From positions 62,001 through 126,000 of the forward strand of contig ML014129.1 in assembly GCA_003615045.1 (NCBI GenBank): DNA of 64,000 nucleotides, given 5' to 3'. The first letter of the stretch is position 1, and every line of letters begins with the position of its first letter. The stretch comes from Caulochytrium protostelioides (lineage: Eukaryota > Chytridiomycota > Caulochytriomycetes > Caulochytriales > Caulochytriaceae). The notes under the pieces are model-generated. The model was not told where the DNA came from. It worked only from the letters and a program-made list of their open reading frames with translations, and did not search any database. Shown here piece by piece: positions 32,433-43,320 of this stretch. Position numbers and translations under genes: made by a program.

Positions 32433-35400
32433 GAGGAGCGCGTGGTGACGGCCGGCATGACGCGCGTAACAACGACGGGCTCGGGCGGCTCGTACGGCGG
32501 CGAGGAGGGCACGTCCTCGGGGGAGATGGGCACGGCCTCGAAGGCCAGGCCGTTGGAGGAGCCCGTGGGCCCTGTCGCCCGCAGCGTCGCGGCCGGCATC
32601 GACAGCGACGGCGTGAGGCGTTCGCGCTTCACGGGCGGCATCCCCGTCTCGGACTTGGCCGTAGCGTCGTCGTCCTCGTCGTCCTCGTCGTCCTCATCGT
32701 CGTCTTCGTCGTCGTCCTCGTCGTCGTCGTCCTCATCGTCGTCCTTGGCGTCGGCGACGTGGTCGGATTCGTCGAGATCCATCTCGCGCCGCCGCTTGCG
32801 CTCGCGCTCGCGGTACGCTTCGCGCTTGGAGAGGCGCAGCGGCGCACCCGTGGCGACCGACGCTGCGCACGGCTCACACAGCGCCACGTCGTTGCGCCGG
32901 CGGTGCCGCAGGGTGCCTTGGCATCGCGCGCAGGACCGCGCGCCGTACAGCGTGATCGGCGTCTCGGCCACGGCCGCCGGCAGCGGCAGGGACCCGGAGG
33001 GCCAGGCGGGCGTGCCGGCGGCGGGGCCCGAGAGCATCGACGGCGTGCCGAGGAGCCGGTCATCGAACCCGAGGCCGCTGGGCCCGCGGGTGCTGCGGCC
33101 GTGGCGGGCGGCGGCGCCGCGCGGGGGATGCTGGGCCGCGACCGCGGCGGCGGCGGCGGCCTCGCGCGCCTCGATCTCCTGCTGCTCGCGGCGCGCTTGC
33201 TCGCGGCTCACCTGGCGGCGCACGAGCACGGCCTGCGGGCCCAGCAGCCGGTCAGGCACGGGCACGGGCCAGGACGACGCGCCCGACGCGCGCGGGGCGT
33301 CGGCGACCGCCGTTTCGAGCGGCACGACGCCCGTCGCCGTGTCGATGAGCCGCTGCTGCGCCTCCGGCAGGTCCGAGCGCATCGTCTTGAGGACGTCGCG
33401 GTCGGGGATCACGTTGGCGCGGCGGGAGCGCGCCGTGGAGCGGCGCTTGCGGCGGGCGTCGCGGTCGCGGTCCTTAGACATGATGAAGTCGAAGAGAGGC
33501 GTGCCGCCGATCGGCCCGTCCTCGGTCATTTGGCGCAGGTGCGGGCCCTGGCGCTGCGACTGCTCGAGCGAGCGGACCGCCGTCGCGCAGGGCACGAGCG
33601 GCGGCAGGAAGCACGCCGCGAGCTCCTCGTGGTCGAAGGGCGCACCGTCGAAGCGGTGGTCCAGCAGCAGCAGGCTTTTCGCATACATGTGCAGCTGCTC
33701 GCGGATCGCGTGCGCGATCGCCGTCACGAACTCGGGCGGGAGCCGCAGATCGTGGCACAGCCGCTCCGCAAACCGTTCGGGGTGGTTGCGCTTGCACGCG
33801 AGGTCCCACTCGAACTGGTCCGTCAGCTCGAGGCCGTTGAGAATGATGTCCAGCTTGATCGTCGTGCGGAGCTCGGGGCCGTCCAGGTCCGGCGGCGGCG
33901 CGCGGTCCGCGGTGCCGGCCGTGGACACATGTGCCGTCGCCATCACGGCCGCCGCGCGGGCCGCCACGCGATTTGCATGATCCTGGACGGCCTGCCATGC
34001 GTCTTCTGGCGCCGGGCGGGGCGGCGAGATGGGATCCTCGGGTGTCGCAGGCTGGAGCGGGAGTGGCACGCGCAGGCCGGGCGGAAGCTGCCCCTGCTGC
34101 GCCGTTTCGCTGAGCAGCTGAATGGGCGCGTGCTGGCCGTGGTCGGCGATCTGGTCTTCGATGGAGCGCGCGATCGCCTGCGCCACCACCGCGTTCGCCC
34201 CGATGCCCAAATCGTCCAGCAGCATTTCCGCAAACTGGAGCGGCGTCACCATCGTCTCGTTGCGGTTCCACGTGAGCACGTCGTGGACCGGCGGCTGGTC
34301 CTCAAGATCGACGTCGATGCGGATCGGCACCAGGTGCTCGTCCTGCCGCGCGGCCTCCTGCAAGCCGCGTTCAAAGGCCAGCGGCTGCGCGCCGCGGGTG
34401 AACGGCGTGACCGGGTTGCCGCGGTGCCGCGCCTGGTGAAGCACAATCTCGTCACGCGGATCCCGCTTCTGGCGGTGCGCCGGAGGCGGTCGCGCCAGCG
34501 CCGCTTGCTGCCGCCGCCGCGACTCGAGAAACGAGAGATGCGTCTGCATCAGCGCCAAGCCTTGCTCCGACGCTTGCTTGGTCTGCGCCACGTGCGCCGC
34601 TTCGCGCTGGCGGTACGTCGCCACGGCCGCCGCGCTCTGCGGATGCCGCAGCGGGCCCGACCACCGCGTGTTCACGCCCACGGACGCATGCGTGCCGACG
34701 GTCTTGCCGTCCTTGCCGTCTGTAGCATCACCAGAAGGCGACGCCGGCGCCATGACCACATCCGCGTCGGACCTTTCGGCCTTGACGGGGCTCATCGCCG
34801 TGTCCATAGCGGCGTTGGCGGGCGGCGGCGCCGCGGTCGACGGCGGGCCCACTGGCGGGCCCACTGGCGGGCCCACTGGCGGCGCGGGCGCGGGTATCGA
34901 TGGGGCCGTTGGCGGGGCCGACGATGCCACGGGTGCGGGCGCTGTCGGCGTCGGCGCCCCGGTCGAGGGCGACGAGGCCGCCAGTACTGTGGCAGATCGC
35001 GGCGGCACGGCGGCGGGCGCGCCAATCGACACGGGCGTTGGCGCGGCTGATCCCGCCGACAGGCCCTCGGCGCGTCCGGCGGGTGGTCTGGCCGCGGCTG
35101 CGGCGGCTGCGGCGGCCGGCGCCGTTTCCAACCGATGGGCAGGCGCCCGCGCAGCCATCAGCGACTCGAGCTGCGGCGCGGCGGGCGGTGGCGCCGACGG
35201 TGGCGGCGTCCGCGCAACGGGCGTCGTGGACAAGGGCGGTGGCGGGGCGGGCGTCGGGGGGGCCGCTGCGCCGCCGGCCGCGCCGCCGACGTGGGGCAGA
35301 TGTGACGCTGGGCTCGAGATCACGGGCAGGGACGCGACCGGGCCATGAGAGGATGGTGACGGTGCGGGTTCCGCGGCGCAAGGCGGCGCTATTGCGGCCG

Positions 35401-35626
35401 CCGTCGGCGTGAGCTCCGGGAGGCTTGCGACGCCCGGGAGACTCGGGAGCGGCGGCACCGGGGCCGAGACCGCGATCGAGCTCGGCATCGGCATCGGCAT
35501 CGGCATCGGCATCGGCATCGGCATCGGCATCGGCAGGCCGGGCCCCGGGGACGCGGCCATGGCCGGCGGCAGCGGCATCGTCAGATCAGGCCGGCCATCG
35601 ACTGGCGCCGGCCCCGGCGCCGACAT
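31838..35626 (-). CDS. SNF5: SNF5/SMARCB1-type chromatin remodelling subunit
   Basis: 1262 residues, ATG at 35626, one exon. The core has the two SNF5 repeats. Repeat 1 (~427-470) reads LVPIRIDVDLEDQPPVHD then TWNRNETMVTPLQFAEMLLD. Repeat 2 (~586-640) reads IKLDIILNGLELTDQFEWDL then NHPERFAERLCHDL. These repeats bind other SWI/SNF or RSC subunits and partner factors. At ~897-922 is a CARC ... CEPC four-Cys motif resembling a degenerate GATA-type finger. A long Asp/Glu run follows (~950-985), then a polyGln stretch. Near the C terminus is PPWLLRAH ... RCHDCPGKVYRLG then ETLGNFEVHLKNRQHYANV, an ending I associate with fungal Snf5. The N terminus is Pro/Ala-rich with a Pro-Met repeat. It could be Sfh1 (RSC) instead of Snf5. 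Confidence 0.92.
32665..32745. repeat. TCG/TCC trinucleotide run encoding an acidic tract in SNF5
   Basis: Imperfect GTC/CTC/ATC repeats on the plus strand that encode a long Asp/Glu stretch on the minus strand inside SNF5. The repeat is in frame. Confidence 0.85.
35483..35534. repeat. (GGCATC)n hexamer encoding Pro-Met in SNF5
   Basis: Eight to nine copies of GGCATC on the plus strand, encoding an alternating Pro-Met run near the SNF5 N terminus. Confidence 0.9.
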
Positions 35627-36924
35627 CGCAGACGGCGGCGGCAGCCTCGCCGTTCCTCCGCCGTCGGCAGCCGTCGCGCCGCGTCAGCGAGAGGATCGCG
35701 GGACAGCCCGCGGCCAGCGGTTGCAGAGAGCGGCAGGGCCCCGAGGACACCGGATCGCGGGGAGGCGCGGCGTCGACACGGTTGAGAGGGCGGCGGCCAC
35801 GGCGGCCACAGCCGCGCGGGGGTCGGATCTCGGAGCGGTAGCGTCAGCAATCACGTCGCTGCCGTTTCTAATGGGGGGAAGCTTTCGCGATGGCGGCGTA
35901 TAGAGCGCACGGCGCATCGACCGGCGCCGACGTCGGGGTTCTCCGAAGCGGTGTCGGGAGCACGGCAGGAGAGGGCGTCGCGCGCGGGATCGGCAGGCGA
36001 CTGGCCCCTCGTCTATAGGGATCGGGTGCCGCCGTCCTCGCGAATCACGATGAGCATGCGTTTTCCGACGCGGGCGGCCGTTGAGGCGGCGGGACGCCCG
36101 CGTGGTATCGGCGGCGGCGGCGGCGGCAGCGGCGCGTCTCAAGCACCCCGCGCACGGGGGCGGCGCGTGACGCGTCGGTCGGCGGTCGCCGTGGCTGGTG
36201 CGAGACGCAGGGGAAGCGACGCCGCGGCGCGCATCAGAAACGAATGCTCTCGTGGCAGCGGCGGCGAGCGGCGAGCGGCGAGCGGCGATGGCTTCAAGGG
36301 CCGAGAGCGAGAGGCGCGAGGCAGCGGGATGTCCAGCGGCCAGGTTCCGCCCATCGGAGGCCTTCGCTGCGCGCGCGTCGCTGCCGCGGCGCTGCCGTGG
36401 CCGTCCGGGTCGCCCGACGGCGGCGGCGCCGGCGGCTGCTCGCGCCGGGCGCACCGCGGATATAGACGATGCCGCATCGCATCGACGGCCATCTGCGCCG
36501 CCGCCGCCGCCGCCGCCGTCGGACCTCGGCCGCCAGTGACCACGCGAGCGTCGCGATGGCACGCCCACCAGCCCGCGCGGCCCCCGCGCCCTGTGGTGCT
36601 TGGCCGGGGGCGCGGCACGCCCGGCCATGCGCCACGGGTCATGGGCCATCGCCACCCATGGGCTCGATGGAAGTGGGAGACCGAGTGAGCAAACCGCCAT
36701 CGGTCGCTGATCAAGATCTCGGAGGGGTTTGTTCGTACATATACAATCGACTCGGCCGACCACAAGGGCGCTGAGAACTCAGAGTCGTTTCCGGAGGTCC
36801 CCAAACGATTGAATTCGATGGATGGGAGACTTCTCAGAGTACGAAGCGTCAGCGGGATGCGCGAGGGGGTTCACAATGGCATCGGAACAACCGATCGATG
36901 CTGACCGGATCCGGGGTGCCACGG
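35627..36924. other. Intergenic region between SNF5 and RPAP3
   Basis: About 1.3 kb upstream of SNF5 and downstream of RPAP3. A 359-codon minus-strand frame is open here, but its product is Arg/Ala low complexity with no recognisable domain, so I treat it as chance in GC-rich DNA. An AT-richer stretch at about 36700-36860 lies next to the RPAP3 3' end. Confidence 0.4.
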
Positions 36925-38594
36925 TTAGTTGACCAGCAACCCCATGGCGCGCTGGATCGCCGGCAGCTCCGAGAGGAGCGCCGGGTCCTGGCTCGCGCGG
37001 GCCAGCACTACGTTCTTCCAGACCGCCTCGCGCTCACGGCGGGTAAGGAATTTGAACGCGAGGCCGACGCGCGGGACCTTCGCGAGGTGGCGGACGACGG
37101 CGGCGGTGCGCGCGACGCCCGATGCGGCGTCGCCAAAGGGCCCCGCGGCGTCCGCCAGCACGGCGCCGATGTCCGCGAGATGCTCCGCCTCCAGCTGCGC
37201 GCCAAACAGCGACGGCAGCGCCGCGGGCGTGATTTGCGCCAGGTACGCGCCGAGCGCGGCGCGGGCGTCCGGCCGCCGCGCCAGCGTTCGCCAGTCGCGC
37301 TCGAACATGGACAGGGTGGCGGGAACCGCCGGCAACGCCCGCGTGGAAGACTCCGAGGCCGTCCCTGATGCGGACAGCGTCGCCGGCGGCAGCAACCCGG
37401 AATCCGCTGGTGCTGGCGACGGCGGATCCTGCTGAGCGGCTTCCGTGGATGGACGTGATACGGGTGCCAGCGCCGTCTGGGTCGCTGGCTGCAGGGCGTG
37501 GGAATGCGAGGAAGGTAGCGCTGCCGCCGCCGCCGCCGCCGACGACCGTTTCTCGTCGATCGGCCGGTTAATCTCCTCGATAAAGAGCCGACGGCGCGGC
37601 ACATTGGCGGCCGGCAGGTCGTGCTTCGCCTGCTGAGAGAGCTCGAGCTCCTCGAGCACCCGCTCGAGTTCCGTCTTGACGGCGGCCTGCTGCGGATCCA
37701 GGACCCGCGCGCGCTCGAGGTCGGATTTGGCCGCGACGAGCTGGTTCAGGTGGCGCCGTGCGACGCCGCGGCGCCAGAGGGCCTTGACATTCTTGGGATC
37801 CGCGGGCACGACGACGCCCGTGGCGGAGTCGATGAAGCCGTCCAGCACACTCGTGCAGTCCGCGGCCGCCGCTGCCCACCGCTGCAGCTTGAGCGCCGCC
37901 ATGGCGCGGTTGGTGCGCGAAGCCGTATGCCGCGGGTCCTTCTCCAAGCTCGATGTATAACAGGCGACGGCGCGGGTATAGTCGCCTTTGCCGAAGTAGG
38001 CGTTGCCCTTCTCTTTTTCGATCAAGCAGGCCTCCAGGTCGGCGATGAACGGAGTTGGCGGCGACGCGGTAATGACGGGTGCGACCGCAGCGGGCGCTGG
38101 CGAGGCCACCGTGGCCGTCTCGGGGACGCCGTCTAGTTCGGCCAGAGCGCGGTCCACATCAAACTTGTCCCATGCGCCGAAGTCGGAGCCGCGAATGCGC
38201 TGCGGCGGGGCGCTCACGGCCGGCGAGGCAATCATCGACGGCTGGGCGGATGCTGATGCGGCAGCTGGCGCCGATGCCGATGGCTGAGCACTCGGTTCGA
38301 TCTTCGTTTGCCATTGCGTCAGATCTTGAACGAACGACTGTCCATCGATCCGCATCATTGCATGATTGCATCGCCGTATCAACGCATCGTAAGACGAAGG
38401 TTTGATCATAGACAGAAAGAAATGATGGTCAGCATACCGTCCAAAGGATATGTGGGTGAGTCGTGGAAACCGCATTCGTCTCGCAACATACCGTCGGCTT
38501 CATCGCAGCCCGTGGTGACGATCATGCTGCTCGGAGGCCTTACCTGGTAGTCGCCGGCATTACGGCGGATTTGCGCAGCAATGTCGGCCGACAT
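36925..38594 (-). CDS. RPAP3: RPAP3-type TPR co-chaperone, 2 exons
   Basis: Exon 1 is 38594-38544 (17 codons) and exon 2 is 38337-36925. The 206-nt intron starts GTAAGG and ends CAG, phase 0. The product is 487 residues. The joined start MSADIAAQIRRNAGDYQ then SFVQDLTQWQTKIEP matches RPAP3 (QVKQNAEELQDFMRDLENWE). Residues ~113-225 are TPR repeats (KEKGNAYFGKGDYTRAVACY, SRTNRAMAALKLQRWAAAAA, KALWRRGVARRHLNQLVAAK) that clamp the EEVD tails of Hsp90/Hsp70. Residues ~370-480 are the RPAP3_C domain (MFERDWRTL ... LAKVPRVGLAFKFLTRRERE). With R2TP, RPAP3 helps assemble RNA polymerases, PIKKs and snoRNPs; related proteins also preassemble axonemal dyneins. Expected in the cytoplasm. Confidence 0.9.
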
Positions 38595-39086
38595 CGCGCT
38601 CAGCCGTACTTAGGAGAGGCCGTCTGATCGCTCGTACAGAGGCAACGGGTCGACAGTGGTTGTGCAAACGAAGCAGGTGTGGCGAGGCCTCGCGACGGAG
38701 GCGGCGCACGAATTGCCAGGTGATTGGCTATGGGGTGGATGGCCGTTGCGGAAGTCTTCTCTCGTCCATCGCGAGAAACAGGGATACGATCGACAGAAAT
38801 AAACGATCCGCCCGTCGTTGTTGCCAGCTCGTGAGTATGATGTGAAGGGCGGTCATTCGGTCTCGCACATGGACGTAATGACTAGCGTCGTACACCGTTT
38901 GCCAAAGCGGAGCACCACGAGGGCCCAGCCCGCGAAGGCTTGGGCTAGTCCCGTGCTGGCGGTCACTGAACCATGCCCCCCGCCCGAGGCCGAGGCAACG
39001 CGACCGCCACACGGAAACGGACCGCGAACCCAAGCATCCACCGGCCTGCGCCACACTTTCGATTTCCATGTTTTTTCAAGAGGTTA
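38595..39086. other. Lower-GC intergenic DNA next to the Fanzor island
   Basis: Promoter side of RPAP3. Composition becomes more AT-rich than upstream. No gene is seen. The sequence GGTTATATATACAG near 39085 adjoins the conserved element end. Confidence 0.4.
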
Positions 39087-39205
39087 TATATACAGACCCT
39101 TCCTTACCCAACGCGCACGCCATCCCCTCTGTGGTGGCCCCAAGGGCCCCCCATCGAGGCAGCGCGCATCTTGGTTCAGTGTCGGATGAGCTTGACGAAA
39201 TTAGT
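39087..39205 (-). other. Conserved downstream end of the Fanzor element (possible guide-RNA region)
   Basis: On the minus strand this begins at the Fanzor stop codon and runs ~115 bp downstream. A clearly similar sequence lies at 43185-43320 in the opposite orientation and a weaker one at 4775-4870. Shared blocks include GATGAGCTTG, TTGGTTCA and ACCCAAC. In Fanzor and TnpB systems the guide RNA overlaps the 3' end of the ORF and the element end, so this is the natural place for one. RNA function is inferred, not shown. Confidence 0.5.
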
Positions 39206-40655
39206 TTACTCGGGGTTGCAGTATAACGCCATCGGTCTGACGGGTAAGGCCAGGCAGCGTCGGATGTTCGATGCGGCGTTGAGATCGCGGTTCACAAACT
39301 GCCCGTTGGTGGATTCGCACCACAGCAACTTCGACCCACGGCCTCCTTGCGCCGGCGTTGCCCGGGTTTCAGGACTACATGCGTCTGGTCATACACCCTG
39401 GTCCTGGGGACCGGATTGGCCGGCGTGGTTGAGGGAGCGCCTGGCCGGGAGGCGGGAGAGATCGGCACAACCGTCGTGTCCTGGATCTGCACCTTTGTCA
39501 GGACCCGATACGTATTGGCATGCACCTGGGTCGTTCGGAATTCGTCGATCAGGAAGGTGCGGAAACCCTGGGCGCACGCCTTGTATGCCCCAGCCGTTGG
39601 GACGGCGATCTCGTTCTGACCTCCCCGGGCAAACTTGGAGGCGCCATAGGCGATCACCACTTCAGCGACCAAGGGCTCCATCTCCGTGGCCGCCCCCTTT
39701 GCGACGCGGTTCAAGAACTGGGCAAAACACGAGCTGCTTGCCACTATACAGCCGCAGGCGCTGGCGTGCCCAGTACGGCTTCAGGAACTCGACCCACAGC
39801 CGTTCGTACGTGGCGAGCCACACCTCCAGGAACTGGTGCGCAGCGAGCGCTGTGCCTTTGGATCTCATCTCTGACACCCGCTGCAGCGGCTCTTTCAAAT
39901 GACGCGTCCAAGCCTCTGACTGCTTTTGGGCGGCTTTCATGCCGCCGTACGGCTTTCGGGTCAGCTTCCAGTTGACCTTCTGGCCTTTGGACGCCACCAT
40001 GGGCACAAAAAAAGATGTTCATTCGGCCGGGGTCACTCCCCAGGATGCAGTGCTGATCGAAGCTGTCTGCCAAGGGGGTCTCTGTTTCGGGGGAAGCCGT
40101 GGCAGTCAGCACGCTGTCGGCCACCTTCTGGCGCCGGAAATGGACACACACGCTGGTTTCATCGCTGTCGATGCTGTGAGTGAACGTGTGGTCCTTGCCT
40201 CCCAGCGTGCGGTATGCCAGGGTGGCCGCCTACTGCTGTATGGCCATGGCCTTGAAGGTCTTCTCGTTGCAGGCCACCCGCTCGAGTTCCTTCAGCAGGC
40301 CATGAAACACACGGGTGTCGATCGTGATAAACTGAGCGCACCTCTGGATCACCGGTCCGACGTTGGCGGCCGGCAGTTCAGCCTCCAGGTATCGCCAGAC
40401 AAGAAACGCGTGGCGCACGAGGCGGTGCAAGGTGTCCTTGCTTGTCAACCGGTGAGCCGCCGCTTTTTGGTCTTCCTCGAGGCCCAGCACGCTGCAGTGC
40501 GCAGTTACTGCCGGCTCCATGAGCCGTAACCACTCTACGGCTTCCGAGTTCCGACGCGGCCCGAACCCACAGGCCCGTCGCAGCATTCAGAGGCGCTGCG
40601 GGTCGTTCAGGCCCATCGGAAGACGCGCAGGTACTTCTTGGCCGGCACCTCGAAG
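39206..40655 (-). pseudogene. Fanzor (eukaryotic TnpB-like RNA-guided nuclease) pseudogene
   Basis: Minus-strand relic read through three frameshifts and one in-frame stop. 40586-40230 gives a helical N-terminal part (RHAFLVWRYLEAELPAA). After the TAG near 40231 the same frame gives FTHSIDSDE, CVHFRR and ILGSDPGRMNIFF, which has the RuvC-I Asp (codons near 40023-40034). A second frame gives YWARQRLRLYSGK. A third gives VVIAYGASKFARGG then FLIDEFRTTQVHAN, with the RuvC-II Glu at 39532-39546. The second frame returns with LLWCESTNGQFVNRDLNAAS then NIRRCL, with the RuvC-III Asp near 39276-39290, and stops at 39206. Order and motifs match Fanzor1/TnpB. The Cys/His pairs of the zinc ribbon are mostly gone. 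The N terminus is truncated beside the neighbouring gene. It is not functional as it stands. Confidence 0.8.
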
Positions 40656-40656
40656 C

Positions 40657-42279
40657 TTATTCCGGGGTCGGGAGATCAGAACCTTTAGCTAGGAGCAGTC
40701 CTCCGAGATATGAGGGATACGGGGGCAAAAAGTAGCCTCCCGATGCAGCCTGAAATTGAAAGGGAACGACCGGTTTATTGGCGACCAGTTGTGTTCCTTG
40801 CGCCGAAAGGGCCAATATATCCTTTCTAAAAAGTTGTAGCCATGTCATGATTGATTTGGCGGTTCCGGCTGGATTACGTAGGAAGCGGCGTCCGAATTTT
40901 CGGTCGTACAGGGGCATGCTGTCTTCAGAAAATGGTGGTCGTGAACCTCTGACAAGAAAGTCAAGTCGTAAATAGCATTTCATGGTGTGTCTCATTAAGG
41001 ATCGCTGGGTCACCTCTTGGTGACCGATAAGAAACACGTCAAGGCCTGCGGCGTTCTTCGACATGATCGGAAGCCTGAACAGCGAACCTGGATCCATTAT
41101 CGACGGATCAGCATTGAGTGACGTTATCCCCAGCCTGCACAGTGAAGCTATCTGCGCAAGCACATGCTGGATCGTGGGTTCCGATTCAGATTCAGTCGGT
41201 GGCGTCGGCTGGCCTTCGATCAAATCGATGTGCTCGTATATGGCTCTAGCAAACTCCAGAATTCCACCCAGTTTGCCGCTTCCAATGGTCGCCATCAATC
41301 GGCCAAGTATTTCCGGTCTCACTGCGTCCTGCAGGAACGTTACCAGAAACCCACCGTCGACGCCGCCGAGAATGTATGCAAATGGCGGAATGCGTTTGAT
41401 GAGCTCGTAGTTTTCCTTCAGATCGGGTGAGGATTGACATTTTTTGACTGCTGCCAACAACTTCCGAAAGTTATTCAGCCAACTTAGTTTCAGACGCAGG
41501 TACGTTGGGGCTCCCGATGACGAAGTTAGCCCCTCGTAGTGGTAGAGCACGTTGTTAAACAACAGAATGTCAAGCTGCATGTACATCGCATGCCATGCAG
41601 GAAACAATTGCAAGTAAACTTCTTCTGTTCCTGGGTGCACGCCGTTCCAGAGGGAATAGGTATCTTGTAGAGCCTGGCGCAGCATAAGGAACCCCTCTCG
41701 GCAATAGCCGCCTGTGATGAACGCATGCCGGACAGCGTACGCCATTTCCGCCGGTGTAATCAATGGATTATGCTCCAAGTAGTGGATTAGGTTAGGCAGA
41801 AGAATCCATGTTTCAACATTATGGCTGATTCCCGCTTTGTCTGTGATAGTTCGACGCCGAAAACCGGACCATGCCAGCTTCCCAGCCAATTGTGCGGCGA
41901 TAGGGCCCTGGAGCACTAAACGAAGCGGGAAGGAAGGCATTGGTGGTACAGAAAAATCGGTAAGTGAATTGCTTGGAAGAGCCACGCTGGGAACCGCATC
42001 ATCTGCTTTTGGTATTTTTTCGATTTGCCCTCCCAGAGGTTCAACGTCACTTTCGCGATAGAGTGGCAGTCCCGAGGCGTCAGTTTTAGGGCGATCGAAA
42101 GAGAAACTCGGGTAAGATAGTGATAGAGCTTTCGGCAGTCTGAAGATGGAGCGACGGTTCGGCACCGAGACTGAATCGCCGCTACGGAGCGCCATGAAAC
42201 AAGCGAGCATGGCTAGCAGGACGAGCCGGAGCCCGTCACGACGTCCATCATGACGCGTGCTACCAACAAAACAAGGCAT
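40657..42279 (-). CDS. Putative secreted protein of unknown family, low GC
   Basis: 540 residues from ATG 42279. Earlier in-frame triplets are GTG only. The N terminus has a basic region then a hydrophobic core (LRLVLLAMLACFMALRSG), a likely signal peptide or anchor. I recognise no family. The body has many aromatic and aliphatic helices (TPAEMAYAVRHAFITGGY, AWHAMYMQLDILLFNNVLY, GGILEFARAIYEHIDLIEG). It lacks the Ala/Pro/Gly padding of neighbouring genes, and its GC content is visibly lower, so a different origin is likely. Its stop lies at the start of the Fanzor pseudogene, and both sit between oppositely oriented copies of the element end. It is intact over 1.6 kb despite the decay next door, so it may be under selection. 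It could be cargo or a lineage-specific exported protein. Confidence 0.7.
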   Translation of the reverse strand: MPCFVGSTRHDGRRDGLRLVLLAMLACFMALRSGDSVSVPNRRSIFRLPKALSLSYPSFSFDRPKTDASGLPLYRESDVEPLGGQIEKIPKADDAVPSVALPSNSLTDFSVPPMPSFPLRLVLQGPIAAQLAGKLAWSGFRRRTITDKAGISHNVETWILLPNLIHYLEHNPLITPAEMAYAVRHAFITGGYCREGFLMLRQALQDTYSLWNGVHPGTEEVYLQLFPAWHAMYMQLDILLFNNVLYHYEGLTSSSGAPTYLRLKLSWLNNFRKLLAAVKKCQSSPDLKENYELIKRIPPFAYILGGVDGGFLVTFLQDAVRPEILGRLMATIGSGKLGGILEFARAIYEHIDLIEGQPTPPTESESEPTIQHVLAQIASLCRLGITSLNADPSIMDPGSLFRLPIMSKNAAGLDVFLIGHQEVTQRSLMRHTMKCYLRLDFLVRGSRPPFSEDSMPLYDRKFGRRFLRNPAGTAKSIMTWLQLFRKDILALSAQGTQLVANKPVVPFQFQAASGGYFLPPYPSYLGGLLLAKGSDLPTPE

Positions 42280-43184
42280 CTCGGCGGCTAAATGAAAGGT
42301 GTGACGGTCAACGAGCACATCAAGATTGATGCGCCTGGCTGAATCGGAGTCAATGAGTGCGGTGGAGGATAAACGGCAATGATCAGCTTCACAGTAGCGC
42401 GGCGGGCATAAGATGATGTGGGAGCGGAAGAGTCAAGCACCATGATGTAGAGCGACGGCAATCCTCATCGCACCCAGGTCAATGTGGAGACATATGCTTA
42501 TACTTGCTTATACGCCCATAACGCTTATACTGGGGCATTTGTTGGCTTTGAGAATCTCCGACTTTTGACTTGCAGTCAAACCCCCAGCCCTCTTTGAAAC
42601 AAGGGAGTTATAACCTCCCCTTTCCCCTCTTACTGGGCTTGGGAACCCAGTTTTTGAGTTGCTGTTCAGGTTGGCCCTCATGGGACTTCAACGGCAGCGA
42701 TGATGCCGTGCCCGACTGGAGCTCATGGGCGGCAGCTACTGCGACAGCTGTCGGCCCGGGCTTTCACCCTTTTCTTTTTTTTTTTTGGCTTTCAAAACAG
42801 GGAACTCCTAAGACCTTGAGGTATGGCTTGCCGAACTGACGATTGGTCGAGGTAGCCTCGTGTGATGCGCTGGGTGAGGCGTTCTGTCAAGTCCCACACT
42901 ACACAGGACCGCTACACGCGATCCTGGGTGTCTTCTCCCCTGCAGAGAAGTCATGGGTGGCCCATTGTGGTCGCCCCTCCGAAAAATTACCGGGGACTCA
43001 CGGCACCGGGACGGGGTCACGCTAGGGGTCAAAGATGGCGTTGCATGCGCTGGGACATATCAAGCAAACAGAAAAAAAAATCAATAAATGAAACTTTTGC
43101 TAACAAGCGTCCCGGTAACCACTCAGAGGGCTGCCCATCACTTCCCAGAGAGGGATACAGATATCCAAGTTCGCATATAGCGGT
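42280..43184. other. Low-GC flank, no gene recognised
   Basis: Upstream of the putative secreted protein. It holds several short, repeat-like pieces (TTGAAACAAGGGAG near 42590, TTCAAAACAGGGAAC near 42790) and a T-tract at 42774-42786. It may be promoter plus transposon debris. No domain is recognised. Confidence 0.4.
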
Positions 43185-43320
43185 GGGGTCGGCAAGCTCA
43201 TCCGCCAATGAACCAAGTACGTCCTGCCCGGTGCGTACGGCCTCGGTCGGGGCCCCCTGGGGGGCACCACGAAGGGCATCGTGTGCGTGTTGGGTCGGGG
43301 AGGGTGTGTACGTTCTGTAA
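43185..43320 (+). mobile_element. Solo copy of the Fanzor element end
   Basis: On the plus strand this resembles the minus-strand sequence at 39087-39205, so the two copies face each other. Shared blocks are CAAGCTCATCCG, TGAACCAAG, GGGGGCC and GTTGGGT. No Fanzor coding sequence lies upstream of it. It is either the far end of a larger composite insertion or a separate non-autonomous (MITE-like) copy. Confidence 0.55.

Noticed and set aside
32405-35050. 881-codon plus-strand frame opposite SNF5
   Set aside because: It is antisense to SNF5 and made of Arg, Gly and Val with no family features. The SNF5 repeats on the minus strand settle the coding strand.
35684-36763. 359-codon minus-strand frame between SNF5 and RPAP3
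   Set aside because: It has low-complexity Arg/Ala composition, no conserved segment and several overlapping alternatives in other frames.
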